64,000 bases of DNA from Streptomyces paradoxus (GCF_014202475.1 NZ_JACHGV010000016.1:86887-150886), one strand, 5' to 3'. Shown: positions 43,888-53,493, numbered from the stretch's first letter. Notes: a model not told the origin generated them from the letters alone. A program made the numbers and translations.

Positions 43888-44978
43888 CGTCCACCCCGAC
43901 CCGGGCGGCGGGGCTCCCGCCGTCCGCACCGGAGAGATCCGCGGTGTCCGTACCGGGGAGACCGGGCCGCCGGGCGGCGGCCGCCCTGTCGTTCCGGAAC
44001 ATCGGCGCCGTGTACGTGTGGCTGGTCATCGCCGTCCTCTTCACCGTCTGGGCGCCGGACACGTTCCCCACGACGACGACGGTCAAGCAGGTACTGAACG
44101 GCAACGCCGTGGCAGGCCTGGTCGCACTCAGCGTCGTACCACCGCTGGCCGCCCGCGTCTTCGACCTCTCCATCGCCTTCACCATGTCGCTGACCAGTGT
44201 GCTGACCGCCCACTTCATGGTCTCCGCCGGGCTCGGACCGGGCACGGCCATCGTTCTGGCGATGACCGCCGCGCTGCTGGTCGGGGTCGTCAACGGCATC
44301 GTGGTGGTGGTCCTGCGCGTCGACTCGTTCATCGCCACCCTGGCCACCGGCGCGCTGATCCAGTCGCTGATCACCATGGTCACCAATGACAGCTCGATCA
44401 CCGGTGTGCAGCTGCTCGCCGAGCCGTTCGCGAGCATCGCCCAGCTGGACGCCGGCGGCATCACCCTGCCGGTGCTGTATCTGCTGCTCGCCGCGATCGC
44501 CATCTGGTTCCTGCTGGAACACACCGCCACCGGACGCCGGTTGTACGCGACCGGATTCAACGCCGACGCGGCCCGGCTGCAGGGGGTGCGTACCGACCGG
44601 CTGCGCTTTCTGACCCTGGTGGCCTCCGCGCTGCTGTCCGGTTTCGCCGGTGTCGTCTTCACGGCCTCGGTCGGCTCCGGATCGCCGACCGCGGGCACCC
44701 CGTACCTGCTGTCTGCCTACGCCGCAGCGTTCGTCGGAGCGACCCAGCTGCGCGCGGGCCGTTTCAACGCCTGGGGGACGGTCCTCGCGGTCCTCCTGCT
44801 CGGCACCGGCATCACCGGGCTCGGGCTCGCCACCAGCGCGCAGTGGGCCGCGAGCCTGTTCACCGGCTCGGTCCTCATCGTGGCGCTGGTCCTCACGGGG
44901 GGCCGGATCGCCCTGCCCGCCGTGCTGCGCCGCCGGGCGAGAACCCTGCGGGACCCGGCCACCAGCAAGGAGATCTGA
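43884..44978 (+). CDS. ABC importer permease (RbsC-like)
   Basis: ATG 43884 with GGAAGGAAC upstream; 364 residues, about nine to ten hydrophobic segments. Branched-chain/sugar permease motif: GATQLRAGRFNAWGTVLAVL, with the cytoplasmic loop ATGRRLYATGFNADAARLQG contacting the ATPase. Inner-membrane channel of the importer. Translation depends on the duplicated region just upstream. Confidence 0.9.
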   Translation: MTSTPTRAAGLPPSAPERSAVSVPGRPGRRAAAALSFRNIGAVYVWLVIAVLFTVWAPDTFPTTTTVKQVLNGNAVAGLVALSVVPPLAARVFDLSIAFTMSLTSVLTAHFMVSAGLGPGTAIVLAMTAALLVGVVNGIVVVVLRVDSFIATLATGALIQSLITMVTNDSSITGVQLLAEPFASIAQLDAGGITLPVLYLLLAAIAIWFLLEHTATGRRLYATGFNADAARLQGVRTDRLRFLTLVASALLSGFAGVVFTASVGSGSPTAGTPYLLSAYAAAFVGATQLRAGRFNAWGTVLAVLLLGTGITGLGLATSAQWAASLFTGSVLIVALVLTGGRIALPAVLRRRARTLRDPATSKEI

Positions 44979-46024
44979 TGATGAAGGCACTTCAGTACCG
45001 GCGGGTGGGGCGCGCCCCCGAGGTCGTGGAGATCCCGAAACCCGAACCCGGCCCGGGCCAGGTGCTGGTGAAGGTGACGGCGGCGGGGCTCTGCCACTCC
45101 GATCTGGCCGTGATGGGCTGGCCCGAGGACCAGTTCCCGTACGCGTTGCCGATGACACTCGGTCACGAGGGCGTCGGCACAGTCGCGGCGCTGGGGGCCG
45201 GTGTCACCGGCGTCTCGGAGGGCGAGGCGGTGGCGGTGTACGGCCCGTGGGGCTGCGGGGGCTGTCACTCGTGCGCCGAGGGCAAGGAGAACTGCTGTCC
45301 GCACGCCGCCGGGCTCGGCATCCTGCCGCCGGGGCTGGGCTCACCCGGTGCCCTGGCGGAGTACGTGCTGGTGGACTCGCCCCGGCATCTGGTGCCGCTG
45401 CACGGACTCGACCCCCTTCAGGCTGCACCCCTCACGGACGCTGGGCTGACCCCGTATCACGCGATCCGCAGATCGCTTCCGAAGCTGCTGCCCGGCAGCA
45501 CGGCGGTGGTGATCGGCGTCGGCGGTCTCGGCCACCTCGCCGTGCAGCTGCTGCGCGCGCTGTCCCCGGCCCGGGTCGTCGCCCTGGACGTGAGCAAGGA
45601 GAAGCTGGGACTGGCAGCCGAGATGGGCGCGCACGAGACGCTGCTCTCCGACGGCGAGGCGGCGGCACGGATCCGGGAACTCACCGGCGGTACGGGCGCG
45701 GAGGTCGTCCTGGACTTCGTCGGAGCCGGGACGACCCTGGCCGTCGCCGCCGCTTCGGTGGCGGTGGCGGGTGATGTCACCGTCGTCGGCCTCGGCGGGG
45801 GCACGCTGGCCGTCGGCTTCGGGGGCGGTCTGCCGTTCGAGGTGTCGGCCTGCTTCCCCTACTGGGGCAGCCGGACGGAGCTCATGGAGGTCCTCGAACT
45901 GGCGCGGCAGGGTCACGTGTCCTGTCACGTCGAGATCTTCACGCTGGAACAGGCGCCCGAGGCGTACGAGCGCCTGCACGCCGGGGAGATCAACGGCCGT
46001 GCGGTGGTGCTGCCGCACGCCTGA
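44978..46024 (+). CDS. Zinc-dependent alcohol dehydrogenase
   Basis: ATG 44978 overlaps the permease stop by one base, with AAGGAG 6 bases ahead; 348 residues. Catalytic zinc ligands: GLCHSDLAVM, GHEGVGTVAALG. Structural zinc: CGGCHSCAEGKENCC. NAD motif VIGVGGLGHLAVQLLRAL. Oxidises a primary or secondary alcohol, possibly the imported substrate. Ends the importer operon and faces a bidirectional terminator. Confidence 0.93.
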   Translation: MMKALQYRRVGRAPEVVEIPKPEPGPGQVLVKVTAAGLCHSDLAVMGWPEDQFPYALPMTLGHEGVGTVAALGAGVTGVSEGEAVAVYGPWGCGGCHSCAEGKENCCPHAAGLGILPPGLGSPGALAEYVLVDSPRHLVPLHGLDPLQAAPLTDAGLTPYHAIRRSLPKLLPGSTAVVIGVGGLGHLAVQLLRALSPARVVALDVSKEKLGLAAEMGAHETLLSDGEAAARIRELTGGTGAEVVLDFVGAGTTLAVAAASVAVAGDVTVVGLGGGTLAVGFGGGLPFEVSACFPYWGSRTELMEVLELARQGHVSCHVEIFTLEQAPEAYERLHAGEINGRAVVLPHA

Positions 46025-46042
46025 GCTGCGACCCCTGGGAGG

Positions 46043-46075
46043 GGCCGGCGCCCGAGCCCCGCTCAGGTGCCGGCC
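46043..46075. terminator. Bidirectional terminator between convergent genes
   Basis: GGCCGGCGCC (46043-46052) pairs with GGTGCCGGCC (46066-46075), 9 of 10 positions, loop 13 bases. It sits between the alcohol dehydrogenase and the convergent ThuA-like gene, overlapping the last codons of the latter. Confidence 0.55.
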
Positions 46076-46860
46076 CGCTCCTGCGCCGGGCTGCGCACGT
46101 CGGCCACTCGCTCCACACAGCGCCGGAGCACCGTCAGGAACTCCGGTGTCTGCCAGGGCCCCATGTCCACGCGCCCGGTGTCGTCCACGCCGAGGTCCTG
46201 CAGGTCGTAGCGGCCCCGGCAGTGGCCGAGGGTGAAGTAGCAGACCTCGCCGAGGCCGTGCCGCTTGAGGTACAGCACTGGTCGGGGCGCGTCGTCGAGG
46301 GCCGCTGTGTCGCCCTCGGCGAAACCGCGGCACGGCCCGGTGTACTCGGCGTGCAGCAGCACCTCCGGCTCGCCGTGCAGCTCGCACACGTACAGCTCGT
46401 CGGTGACCGTGAACGGCCCGATCCCGGCGACCAGCGGATGGTCGGGCCGGGTCACCAGCACCTCGTACGGCTCGATCGGCGGGTGGGCCAGGAACTGGCT
46501 GCCGAGCACCTCCGCCAGTTCCCCGAGGAGCCGTGGAGTCGTGAACACCCGCGGCCCGCCACTCGTCGACGGCTCGATCACGGAGTTGGTGCCGTGCAGG
46601 GCGAGCCAGCGCCCGCCCCGCTCGACGAACCGTGCCAGCGCGGCCTGTTGCGCCGGGCTGGGCCGCACGTCACAGGTGTAGGTGACCAGCAGGTCGGCCT
46701 GGTCGAGTGCGGCCAGGCAGTCGTAGTCCTGGTACACCGTGGTGCGTACCCGCGGATGCTCACCGAGCAGTTCCAGCAGCCGCAGCCGCGCTTGGTCGAA
46801 GTCGTGCCAGCGGCCGCCGCAGACCAGTACGGCGTCCAGGCGGCCGGCCGGGCCCGCCAC
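46063..46860 (-). CDS. ThuA-like (glutamine-amidotransferase-fold) protein
   Basis: ATG 46860, 3 bases after the SDR stop; 265 residues. ThuA family pattern: VLVCGGRWHDFDQARLRLLE, LVTYTCDVRPSPAQQAALAR, FVERGGRWLALHGTNSVIEP, LKRHGLGEVCYFTLGHCRGR. Named from trehalose utilisation, the family is a class-I amidotransferase-like fold of mostly unknown chemistry. In this operon (dehydrogenase, SDR, ThuA) a role in the same catabolic route is likely, but the reaction is unknown. Confidence 0.85.
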   Translation of the reverse strand: MAGPAGRLDAVLVCGGRWHDFDQARLRLLELLGEHPRVRTTVYQDYDCLAALDQADLLVTYTCDVRPSPAQQAALARFVERGGRWLALHGTNSVIEPSTSGGPRVFTTPRLLGELAEVLGSQFLAHPPIEPYEVLVTRPDHPLVAGIGPFTVTDELYVCELHGEPEVLLHAEYTGPCRGFAEGDTAALDDAPRPVLYLKRHGLGEVCYFTLGHCRGRYDLQDLGVDDTGRVDMGPWQTPEFLTVLRRCVERVADVRSPAQERAGT

Positions 46861-46863
46861 GGC

Positions 46864-47628
46864 TCAGTACTGGACGCGGGTGAGCAGCCCGCCGTCCACC
46901 ACGAGGTTGACCCCGACGCAGAAGGAGCCGGTCCGCCCGAGCAGGAAGGCCACCGCCGCGGCCACGTCCTCGGCGGTGCCGTAGCGGCCGATCGGCAGCT
47001 TGGCGAGGACCTCCTCGTACACCTCCGGGCGGCTGGTGCGGATGGTCTCCCAGGCGCCGCCGGGGAAGTCGACCGGTCCGGGTGAGACGGTGTTGACGCG
47101 GATGCCCTTCGGCGCGAGGGAGTGCGCGAGGGCCGAGGCGTGCTGGACGACGGCCGCCTTGAGCGCGGAGTAGGAGTTCGCTCCGGCCGGGCGCGCGGTG
47201 TCGGAGGCGTTGGTGGTGCCGATGACCACGACGGCTGCCCGGTCGGAGGCCTCCAGGTGCGGCAGAGCCGCCTCGACGAGCCCCGCGAACGGGATGAGGT
47301 CTCCGCGCAGGCTGGCTTCCCACGACTCGGGGCCCTTCACGTTGCCCGCCGACACATTGGACACCAGCAGGTCCAGGCCGCCGAGTTCCCCGGCCGCCCG
47401 CTGAACGAAGCCCGCGAGTGCCGTCGGGTCGGTGACGTCGACCGGTTCCGCGAACACCGTGGCCCCCTCGCCGCGCAGTTCGGCGGCGGCCTTGGCGAGT
47501 CCTTCCTCGCCCCGGGCGCACAGGGCCAGTGCGCAGCCCTCGGCCGCGAGTGTCGCGGCGATCGCCCGGCCGATGCCCCGGCTCGCGCCGGTCACCAGCG
47601 CCTTCGCGCCTGTCAGTCCCAGTTCCAT
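46864..47628 (-). CDS. Short-chain dehydrogenase
   Basis: ATG 47628 with AAAGGAG 8 bases upstream is preferred to the GTG at 47637; 254 residues. TGASRGIG, DLLVSNVSAGNVKGP (SN instead of NN), VIGTTNAS, and YSALK. The altered NNAG strand is seen in a subset of ketoreductase-like SDRs. Second gene of the acyl-CoA dehydrogenase-SDR-ThuA operon. Confidence 0.9.
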   Translation of the reverse strand: MELGLTGAKALVTGASRGIGRAIAATLAAEGCALALCARGEEGLAKAAAELRGEGATVFAEPVDVTDPTALAGFVQRAAGELGGLDLLVSNVSAGNVKGPESWEASLRGDLIPFAGLVEAALPHLEASDRAAVVVIGTTNASDTARPAGANSYSALKAAVVQHASALAHSLAPKGIRVNTVSPGPVDFPGGAWETIRTSRPEVYEEVLAKLPIGRYGTAEDVAAAVAFLLGRTGSFCVGVNLVVDGGLLTRVQY

Positions 47629-47668
47629 GGATGTCACTCCTTTGTGATTGCCGAAACCGTCACGGTGC

Positions 47669-48910
47669 TCAGTTGCCGGGGAGCTGCGAGAACGGCGCCC
47701 GGTCCGTCCGGGGCTCCGGCGGCAGCTTCAGCACCCGTTCGCCGATCAGGTTGCGCTGGATCTGGTCGGTGCCTCCGGCCAGCCGGTAGCCCGGGGCGCC
47801 GAGCAGGTGCTGGGTCCAGGCGAAGGTGCCCGGTTCCCCGGTGTCGGCGCTGATGCGCGCCCCCATGAGCTCGGCGGCGACCTGTCCCGTGCGGGTGAGC
47901 AGGTCGGAGGCCATGAGCTTGGTCAATGACGCCTCGGGACCGGGCCGGCCGCCGGCGGCGCTCGTCCTGGCGACGCGGTCCACGGTGGCCGCGCGCAGGG
48001 CGGCACGTACGTACAGGTCGGCGAGACGCTGGCGGACCAGCGGGTCCGAGGTGCGGCCGAGGGAGCGGGCGAGCGCGACGACGTCCGGGAAGGTGCCGCC
48101 CTTGCGACGGTTGCCGCTGCCCGAGGCGGTGCGTTCGAAGGCGAGGGTGGTGGTGGCGACCTCCCAGCCCTGGCCCGGTCGCCCGATCCGGAGCCGGTCC
48201 GGGACGCGTACGCCGCTCAGGAACACCTCGTTGAAGGAGGCGCCGCCGCTCATCTGCCGGATGGGGCGCACCTCCACGCCCGGGGCGTCCATCGGGACCA
48301 GGAAGGCGGTGATGCCGGCCTGTTTGACGACGTCCGGGTCGGTGCGGGCGAGCAGCAGACCGTAGTCGGCGAACTGGGCGCCCGAGGTCCACACCTTCTG
48401 ACCGTCGATCACCCACTCGCCCCTGTCGGCCTGCCGGGCGCGGGTGCGCAGGGCGGCGAGGTCGGACCCGGCACCGGGCTCGCTGAAGAGCTGACAGGCC
48501 AGCAGGTCGGTGCGCAGGAACGCGCGGGCGTGGTCGTGGAGTTGTTCAGCCGTTCCGAACAGGGAGACGGCCATGGCGACCAGGCGCACGGTGACGCTGA
48601 TCAGCTCGGTGGCGGGCGGCACCTCGAAGGCGGACTCCTCCTCGGCGAAGACGGCCACGTGGGCGGCGGTCAGGCCCGCGCCGCCCTTGTCCGCGGGGAG
48701 GGTCAGCGCCTGGTACCCGGCGTCGAAGCGGGCCCGCTGGTAGGCGCGGCAGCGTTCCAGCAGCAGGCGTTCCTCGTCCTCGGCGAGGTTGTGGAACACG
48801 GCGAGGTCGGCGGCCTCTCCGGCGGACTCCGGCCCCCGCGCCGGTTCGAGCACGGTGGCCAGCCATTGCCGTACCTGCGTGCGCCATGCGTCCGGGTCGG
48901 GCTGGGACAT
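47669..48910 (-). CDS. Acyl-CoA dehydrogenase
   Basis: ATG at 48910 with GAGGAG upstream; 413 residues. Contains CQLFSEPGAGSDLAALRTRA, VIDGQKVWTSGAQFADYGLL and GGTDQIQRNLIGERVLKLPP. Typical medium-size FadE of actinobacterial polycyclic or branched-acyl pathways. Divergent from the ligase operon, with island operator copy 6 immediately upstream. Confidence 0.92.
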   Translation of the reverse strand: MSQPDPDAWRTQVRQWLATVLEPARGPESAGEAADLAVFHNLAEDEERLLLERCRAYQRARFDAGYQALTLPADKGGAGLTAAHVAVFAEEESAFEVPPATELISVTVRLVAMAVSLFGTAEQLHDHARAFLRTDLLACQLFSEPGAGSDLAALRTRARQADRGEWVIDGQKVWTSGAQFADYGLLLARTDPDVVKQAGITAFLVPMDAPGVEVRPIRQMSGGASFNEVFLSGVRVPDRLRIGRPGQGWEVATTTLAFERTASGSGNRRKGGTFPDVVALARSLGRTSDPLVRQRLADLYVRAALRAATVDRVARTSAAGGRPGPEASLTKLMASDLLTRTGQVAAELMGARISADTGEPGTFAWTQHLLGAPGYRLAGGTDQIQRNLIGERVLKLPPEPRTDRAPFSQLPGN

Positions 48911-48927
48911 GGCTCCTCCTCGTGCAC

Positions 48928-48950
48928 TTACCAGACGGGAGATTCAGTAA
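48928..48950. promoter_or_regulatory. Island operator, copy 6
   Basis: TTACCA...TTCAGTAA with ACCA (48930-48933), 11 bases, CAGT (48945-48948). 18 bases before the acyl-CoA dehydrogenase start and in the divergent gap to the ligase operon. Its outer bases match copy 3 (GTTACTG-N13-GTAAGT on the minus strand). Confidence 0.55.
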
Positions 48951-49104
48951 CGGGGATGCGATGCGCACCTGCCCGGCCACTGAAACATGCGGGAATGAGT
49001 CCGCTCGGGATCAGAGTGTTCCGTACTTTCTTGATAAACGCTACAGTCCCAGCATCTCCTCTCCCCTCGCATCGGGAGAGGCCCCAGGAGCCGCCGGAGG
49101 AGCC

Positions 49105-50643
49105 ATGTCGCTGCTGCCACTCGACCGTCGCGCCCAGGAGACACCCGACGAGCCCGCACTGGCGGACGACCTGGGCGTGCTGTCCTGGTCCGCTCTCGCC
49201 GACCAGGTGGCGCGGGCGGCGGCACGGCTGCTGGAGCTCGCGCCCGGGCCCGACGACCGGGTCGCCGTCCTCGGTGACAACGCCATCCCGACGCTGGTGG
49301 CCCATCTGGCCGGCCTGCGGGCCGGGGTCGGGACCGTGGCCACGTCCCGGAACCTCACGTCGGGGGAAGTCGTCGACCAGGTCATCGACGCGCGCGTGAC
49401 CGCGATCATCGCCGGTCCCGCCGGGGCAGGGGCCGCCCTGGACGCGGCCCGGGAACTGGGCCTGCCGCTGGTGACGCACGGAACCCCGGCGATGGGCCAC
49501 GCCTTCGACTGGGACCTGTGGCTGGCGGCCGCACCTGCCGGGCGCACCGTCCCGACGGACCGGCCCGCCCGGCCGCCCCTCGTCTACACCTCGGGGACCA
49601 CGGGACGGGCGCGGGGCACCGAGGTGCGCTGGGTGAGCGGCCCGGTCGCCGACAGCGCCGCCTACCTCGCCGCGATGTCCGCCCGGCCCGGATTCCCGCC
49701 GGGACCGCACCTGGTGTGCGGCCCGCTCCAGCACAACGCGCCGCTGACCTCGCTGCGGCACCTGGCGGCCGGTCAGCCGGTGGTGGTGCTCGGCAGATAC
49801 GACGCGGAGACGTTCCTCAGCCGGGTGCAGAGGTGGCGGGTCTCCTCGACGGTGATGGTGCCCACCCACTTCCAGCGGCTGCTCGCCCTCCCGGAAGAGA
49901 TCCGCGCCCGGTACGACGTCTCCAGCCTGCGCCAGGTCTCCCACACCGGTTCCGCCTGTCCGCCGGACGTGAAGCGCGCCATGATCGAGTGGTTCGGTCC
50001 GGTGCTGACCGAGTCGTACGGCGCCAGCGAAGCGGGGACCGTGGCCCGCATCAGCAGCGCCGAGTGGCTGGCGCACCCCGGCTCGGTCGGGCGGGCCCGG
50101 GCCCCCTTCGAGGTCCTGGTCACCGATGACGACGGCCGGCGACTGCCGCCCGGCGAACAGGGGCTGCTGGCCTTCCGGGCGCCGGAGGAGCAGGGCGTCC
50201 GCTACCACGCGGACCCGGACAAGACCAGGTCCGCCTATCTCTCCCCCGGCGTCTTCACGCTCGGCGACATCGGCTACGTCGACGCGGACGGCTATATCTT
50301 CATCACCGACCGGGCCGCGGACGTGGTGGTCTCGGGGGGCGTGAACCTGTATCCGGCCGAGAGCGAGGCGGTTCTGCGGCTGCACCCGGCGGTCGCCGAG
50401 GTAGCGGTCATCGGCGTGCCCGACCCGGACTTCGGCGAGTCACTGCGGGCGCTGGTCGTGGTGGCGGAGCGCGAGCCGCCGGCCGATGAGCTGGACCGGT
50501 TCTGCCGCGAGCGCCTCGCCGGCCACAAGTGCCCCAAGTCGTACGAGTACGTCCCCGAACTCCCGCGCAACGCCATGGGCAAGCTCGACAAGCGCGCGAT
50601 GCGCCGCCCGTACTGGCGCTCCGAACGGACCATCGCCGGCTGA
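49105..50643 (+). CDS. Acyl-CoA synthetase / AMP-dependent ligase
   Basis: ATG 49105 behind GGAGGAG; 512 residues. P-loop-like motif VYTSGTTGRARGTEV (the usual Pro-Lys is Ala-Arg), TESYGASEAG, FTLGDIGYVDADGYIFITDR, and C-terminal Lys in PRNAMGKLDKRAM. Activates a carboxylic acid to its CoA thioester with ATP. First gene of the plus operon reaching to 57710, so it probably feeds the thiolase and mutase. Confidence 0.93.
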   Translation: MSLLPLDRRAQETPDEPALADDLGVLSWSALADQVARAAARLLELAPGPDDRVAVLGDNAIPTLVAHLAGLRAGVGTVATSRNLTSGEVVDQVIDARVTAIIAGPAGAGAALDAARELGLPLVTHGTPAMGHAFDWDLWLAAAPAGRTVPTDRPARPPLVYTSGTTGRARGTEVRWVSGPVADSAAYLAAMSARPGFPPGPHLVCGPLQHNAPLTSLRHLAAGQPVVVLGRYDAETFLSRVQRWRVSSTVMVPTHFQRLLALPEEIRARYDVSSLRQVSHTGSACPPDVKRAMIEWFGPVLTESYGASEAGTVARISSAEWLAHPGSVGRARAPFEVLVTDDDGRRLPPGEQGLLAFRAPEEQGVRYHADPDKTRSAYLSPGVFTLGDIGYVDADGYIFITDRAADVVVSGGVNLYPAESEAVLRLHPAVAEVAVIGVPDPDFGESLRALVVVAEREPPADELDRFCRERLAGHKCPKSYEYVPELPRNAMGKLDKRAMRRPYWRSERTIAG

Positions 50644-50670
50644 GCCGGGCTCACCCACCAAGGACCATCC

Positions 50671-51276
50671 ATGACCGAACTTCTCCTCATCCGGCACGGC
50701 CTCCCCCTGGCGGGTGTGTTCGACCCGGGGCTGTCACCGGAGGGCACCGCTCAGGCCGAGCGCCTCGCCGCCTGGCTCGTGCACGAGGACGTCGACGCCC
50801 TGTACGTGAGCCCGTTCCGGCGGGCGCGCGAGACCGTGGCCCCTCTCGAACGGCGCACCGGCATGACCGCCACCGTCCTCGACGACCTGCGCGAGTGGGA
50901 CACCGACGTGTCCCAGCCCTACACGCCACCGGAGCAGATCGGCACGGACGATCCCCGGGCGGCGGCACTCGCCGAGGGACGCTACGAGGACTTCGTGCCC
51001 GACCTGGACCGGGACGCCTTTCGCGCCCGTGCCGTGCGGGCCATGGGCACCATCCTCGACGCCCATCCCGGCGGGCGGGTCGCGGTCGTGTGCCACGGCG
51101 GCATCACCAACACCTATCTGGCGACGGTGCTCGGCCTGCCCGCGATGTTCTGGTTCCACCCCGACTACACGTCCGTCAGCCGGGTGCGGCGCATGCCCGG
51201 CGGCCGGATCGTTCCGCACACGGTGAACGAGACGGCCCACATGGTCGCCGAACGTGCCGTCGACGCGGTCGCCTGA
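50671..51276 (+). CDS. Histidine phosphatase superfamily (phosphoglycerate mutase-like)
   Basis: ATG 50671; 201 residues. N-terminal LLLIRHGLPLAGVFDPGLSP with catalytic His, YVSPFRRARETVAPL, and the second His in VVCHGGITNTYLATVLG. Removes phosphate from small molecules. Its place inside a CoA-catabolic operon is unusual and may relate to the phosphorylating (PEP-type) proteins elsewhere in the island. Confidence 0.9.
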   Translation: MTELLLIRHGLPLAGVFDPGLSPEGTAQAERLAAWLVHEDVDALYVSPFRRARETVAPLERRTGMTATVLDDLREWDTDVSQPYTPPEQIGTDDPRAAALAEGRYEDFVPDLDRDAFRARAVRAMGTILDAHPGGRVAVVCHGGITNTYLATVLGLPAMFWFHPDYTSVSRVRRMPGGRIVPHTVNETAHMVAERAVDAVA

Positions 51277-51305
51277 CCCGTCCCAGACCCCAGGAGGTCC
51301 CGGCC

Positions 51306-52496
51306 ATGCCCGGATCCGTCATCGTCGCCGGCACCAGGACGCCCATCGGCAGGCTGACGGGTGCGCTGAGCACCGTGTCCGCGGTCGACCTCGGCGCCCA
51401 CTCCATCGGCGCGGCACTGGCCGCCGTCCGTCTGGACCCGGCGGCCGTGGAAGCCGTCGTCATGGGTCATGTCGTGCAGGCCGGGGCCGGCCCCAACTCG
51501 GCACGGCAGGCCGCGATCGCCGCCGGCATTCCGTTCTCCGTCCCCGCGAGCACCGTCAACAAGCTCTGCCTGTCCGGCCTGCACGCCATCGCCCTGGCCG
51601 ACCTCATGATCACCTCCGGCCGCCACGAGGTGGTCGTCGCCGGTGGCATGGAGTCCATGTCGGGCGCCCCGCACCTGTTGCGCGGGGCTCGCTCCGGCTG
51701 GAAGTACGGCTCGGCCGCGGCCGAGGACGCGCTCGACCGCGACGCCCTCATCTGCGCCTTCGACGGCGTCTCCATGGGCGCGGCCACCGAGCGCTACCAG
51801 CGGCCGTTCACCCTGAGCCGGGAGGAACAGGACGAGTACAGCGCGCTGTCCCATCAAAGGGCCGCCCGTGCCCAGGAGTCGGGTGCGCTGTCCGAGGAGA
51901 TCACCCCCGTCACCGTCGCGGGACGCCGGGGCGAGACGGTGGTGGACACCGACGAGGGCGTACGGCCGGGAAGCACCGCCGAGAGCCTGGGGCTTCTGAA
52001 GCCGGCCTTCTCCGGCGCGGGCACCATCACCGCGGGCAACTCCTCACAGCTCTCCGACGGCGCCGCGGCCGTCGTCGTGATGAGTGCGGAGCGCGCCCGG
52101 CGCGAGGGCCTGACACCGCTCGCCGAGATCGGCGCCTACGGCACGGTCGCGGGCCCCGACCCCTCGTTGCTCGTCCAGCCGGCCGGCGCGGTCCGCGACG
52201 CCCTGTCCCGGGACGGCCGGCTGAAGACCGCCGACCTGGACCTGTTCGAGATCAACGAGGCGTTCGCCGGAGTGGCCCTGGCTTCCGTACGGGAGCTGGA
52301 CATCCCTCTAGACAAGGTGAATGTCAACGGCGGAGCGATCGCGCTCGGGCACCCGGTCGGGATGACCGGAGCCCGGCTGGTGCTGACTCTCGCGGCGGAG
52401 CTGCGGCGGCGCGGAGGCGGCAGCGGAGCGGCGGCCCTGTGCGGGGGCGGCGGTCAGGGCGACGCGCTGTTGCTGCATGTGCCGACGCAGGCCTGA
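51306..52496 (+). CDS. Acetyl-CoA C-acyltransferase (thiolase)
   Basis: ATG 51306 with AGGAGG upstream; 396 residues. Catalytic Cys88 (STVNKLCLSGLHAIALAD), His in GGAIALGHPVGMTGARLV, and Cys in ALCGGGGQGDALLL. Degradative thiolase: cleaves a 3-ketoacyl-CoA, or acetoacetyl-CoA formed downstream of IcmF and the 3-hydroxyacyl-CoA dehydrogenase. Confidence 0.94.
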   Translation: MPGSVIVAGTRTPIGRLTGALSTVSAVDLGAHSIGAALAAVRLDPAAVEAVVMGHVVQAGAGPNSARQAAIAAGIPFSVPASTVNKLCLSGLHAIALADLMITSGRHEVVVAGGMESMSGAPHLLRGARSGWKYGSAAAEDALDRDALICAFDGVSMGAATERYQRPFTLSREEQDEYSALSHQRAARAQESGALSEEITPVTVAGRRGETVVDTDEGVRPGSTAESLGLLKPAFSGAGTITAGNSSQLSDGAAAVVVMSAERARREGLTPLAEIGAYGTVAGPDPSLLVQPAGAVRDALSRDGRLKTADLDLFEINEAFAGVALASVRELDIPLDKVNVNGGAIALGHPVGMTGARLVLTLAAELRRRGGGSGAAALCGGGGQGDALLLHVPTQA

Positions 52497-52515
52497 ACCC
52501 CGGAGCCGAACCACC

Positions 52516-53493
52516 ATGAACGACCGACTGACCCCGGCCGACGCGACCCTTGCCCTGGCGACCCGCACCCTCGCCGCCGACGGCGTCGTCTCCCTCACCC
52601 TGCGGCGCCCCGACGGCGGGATGCTCCCCGCCTGGACACCGGGCGCCCACATCGACGTACTCCTGGGCAGCGACGACGGCGAAGACGGCGGCCTGATCCG
52701 CCAGTACTCCCTGTGCGGAGACCCGGCCGAGCGTGAAACCTGGCAGATCGCCGTGCTGCGCGAGCCGCGGGGCCGCGGCGGCTCCGCGTACGTCCACGAC
52801 CACCTGCGCGAAGGCGCCGCCGTGCGGGTCCGCGGACCGCGGAACAACTTCCCGCTGCGGCCCGCCGCACGCCATCTCTTCATCGCCGGCGGCGTCGGCA
52901 TCACACCCATCCTTCCCATGGTCGAGGCCGCCGAGGCCGCGGGGGCCGACTGGCGTCTGCTGTACGGCGGCCGCACCCGTACCTCCATGGCGTTCCTGGA
53001 CCGCCTCGCCCCGCACGGGGACCGGGTACTCGTCCGTCCGCAGGACGAGTACGGCCTGCTGGACCTCGCGGCCCACCTCGGCGTACCCGAGGAGGGCACG
53101 CTGGTGCACGCCTGCGGTCCCGAACCCCTGTTGCAGGCGGTGCAGGAGCAGTGCGCGGGCTGGCCCCCCGGCACGCTGGGCGTCGAACGGTTCGCCCCGG
53201 TACGGACTGCTGAGACCGGCCCGGTCGAGGCCTTCGAGCTGGAGCTCGCCCGATCCGGGCTCACCCTCACCGTGCCGCCGGACCGTTCGGTACTCGAAAC
53301 CCTGGAGGAGGCCGGTGTCGCGGTCGACTTCTCCTGCCGGGAGGGCACGTGCGGCACCTGCGAGACCGACGTACTCGACGGCAGGCCCGACCACCGGGAC
53401 TCGCTGCTGACCGAGGACGAGCGGGCCGCAGGCGACACCATGCTCATCTGCGTCTCCCGCTCGTGCGGGCCTCGCCTCGTCCTCGATCTGTGA
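52516..53493 (+). CDS. Phthalate-dioxygenase-type reductase (FMN, NAD, [2Fe-2S])
   Basis: ATG 52516; 325 residues. Flavin domain: LIRQYSLCGDP. NAD domain: HLFIAGGVGITPILPMVEAA, TLVHACGPEPLLQAVQ. C-terminal plant-type ferredoxin: CREGTCGTCETDVLDG and MLICVSRSCG. Single-chain electron donor for Rieske oxygenases, fitting the two in this island although 12-19 kb away. Confidence 0.93.
   Translation: MNDRLTPADATLALATRTLAADGVVSLTLRRPDGGMLPAWTPGAHIDVLLGSDDGEDGGLIRQYSLCGDPAERETWQIAVLREPRGRGGSAYVHDHLREGAAVRVRGPRNNFPLRPAARHLFIAGGVGITPILPMVEAAEAAGADWRLLYGGRTRTSMAFLDRLAPHGDRVLVRPQDEYGLLDLAAHLGVPEEGTLVHACGPEPLLQAVQEQCAGWPPGTLGVERFAPVRTAETGPVEAFELELARSGLTLTVPPDRSVLETLEEAGVAVDFSCREGTCGTCETDVLDGRPDHRDSLLTEDERAAGDTMLICVSRSCGPRLVLDL

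Noticed and set aside
49031..49055. A further copy of the island operator (TACTTTCTTGATAAACGCTA then CAGT) before the ligase gene
   Set aside because: The halves are 15 rather than 11 bases apart, so it does not fit the spacing of the other copies.
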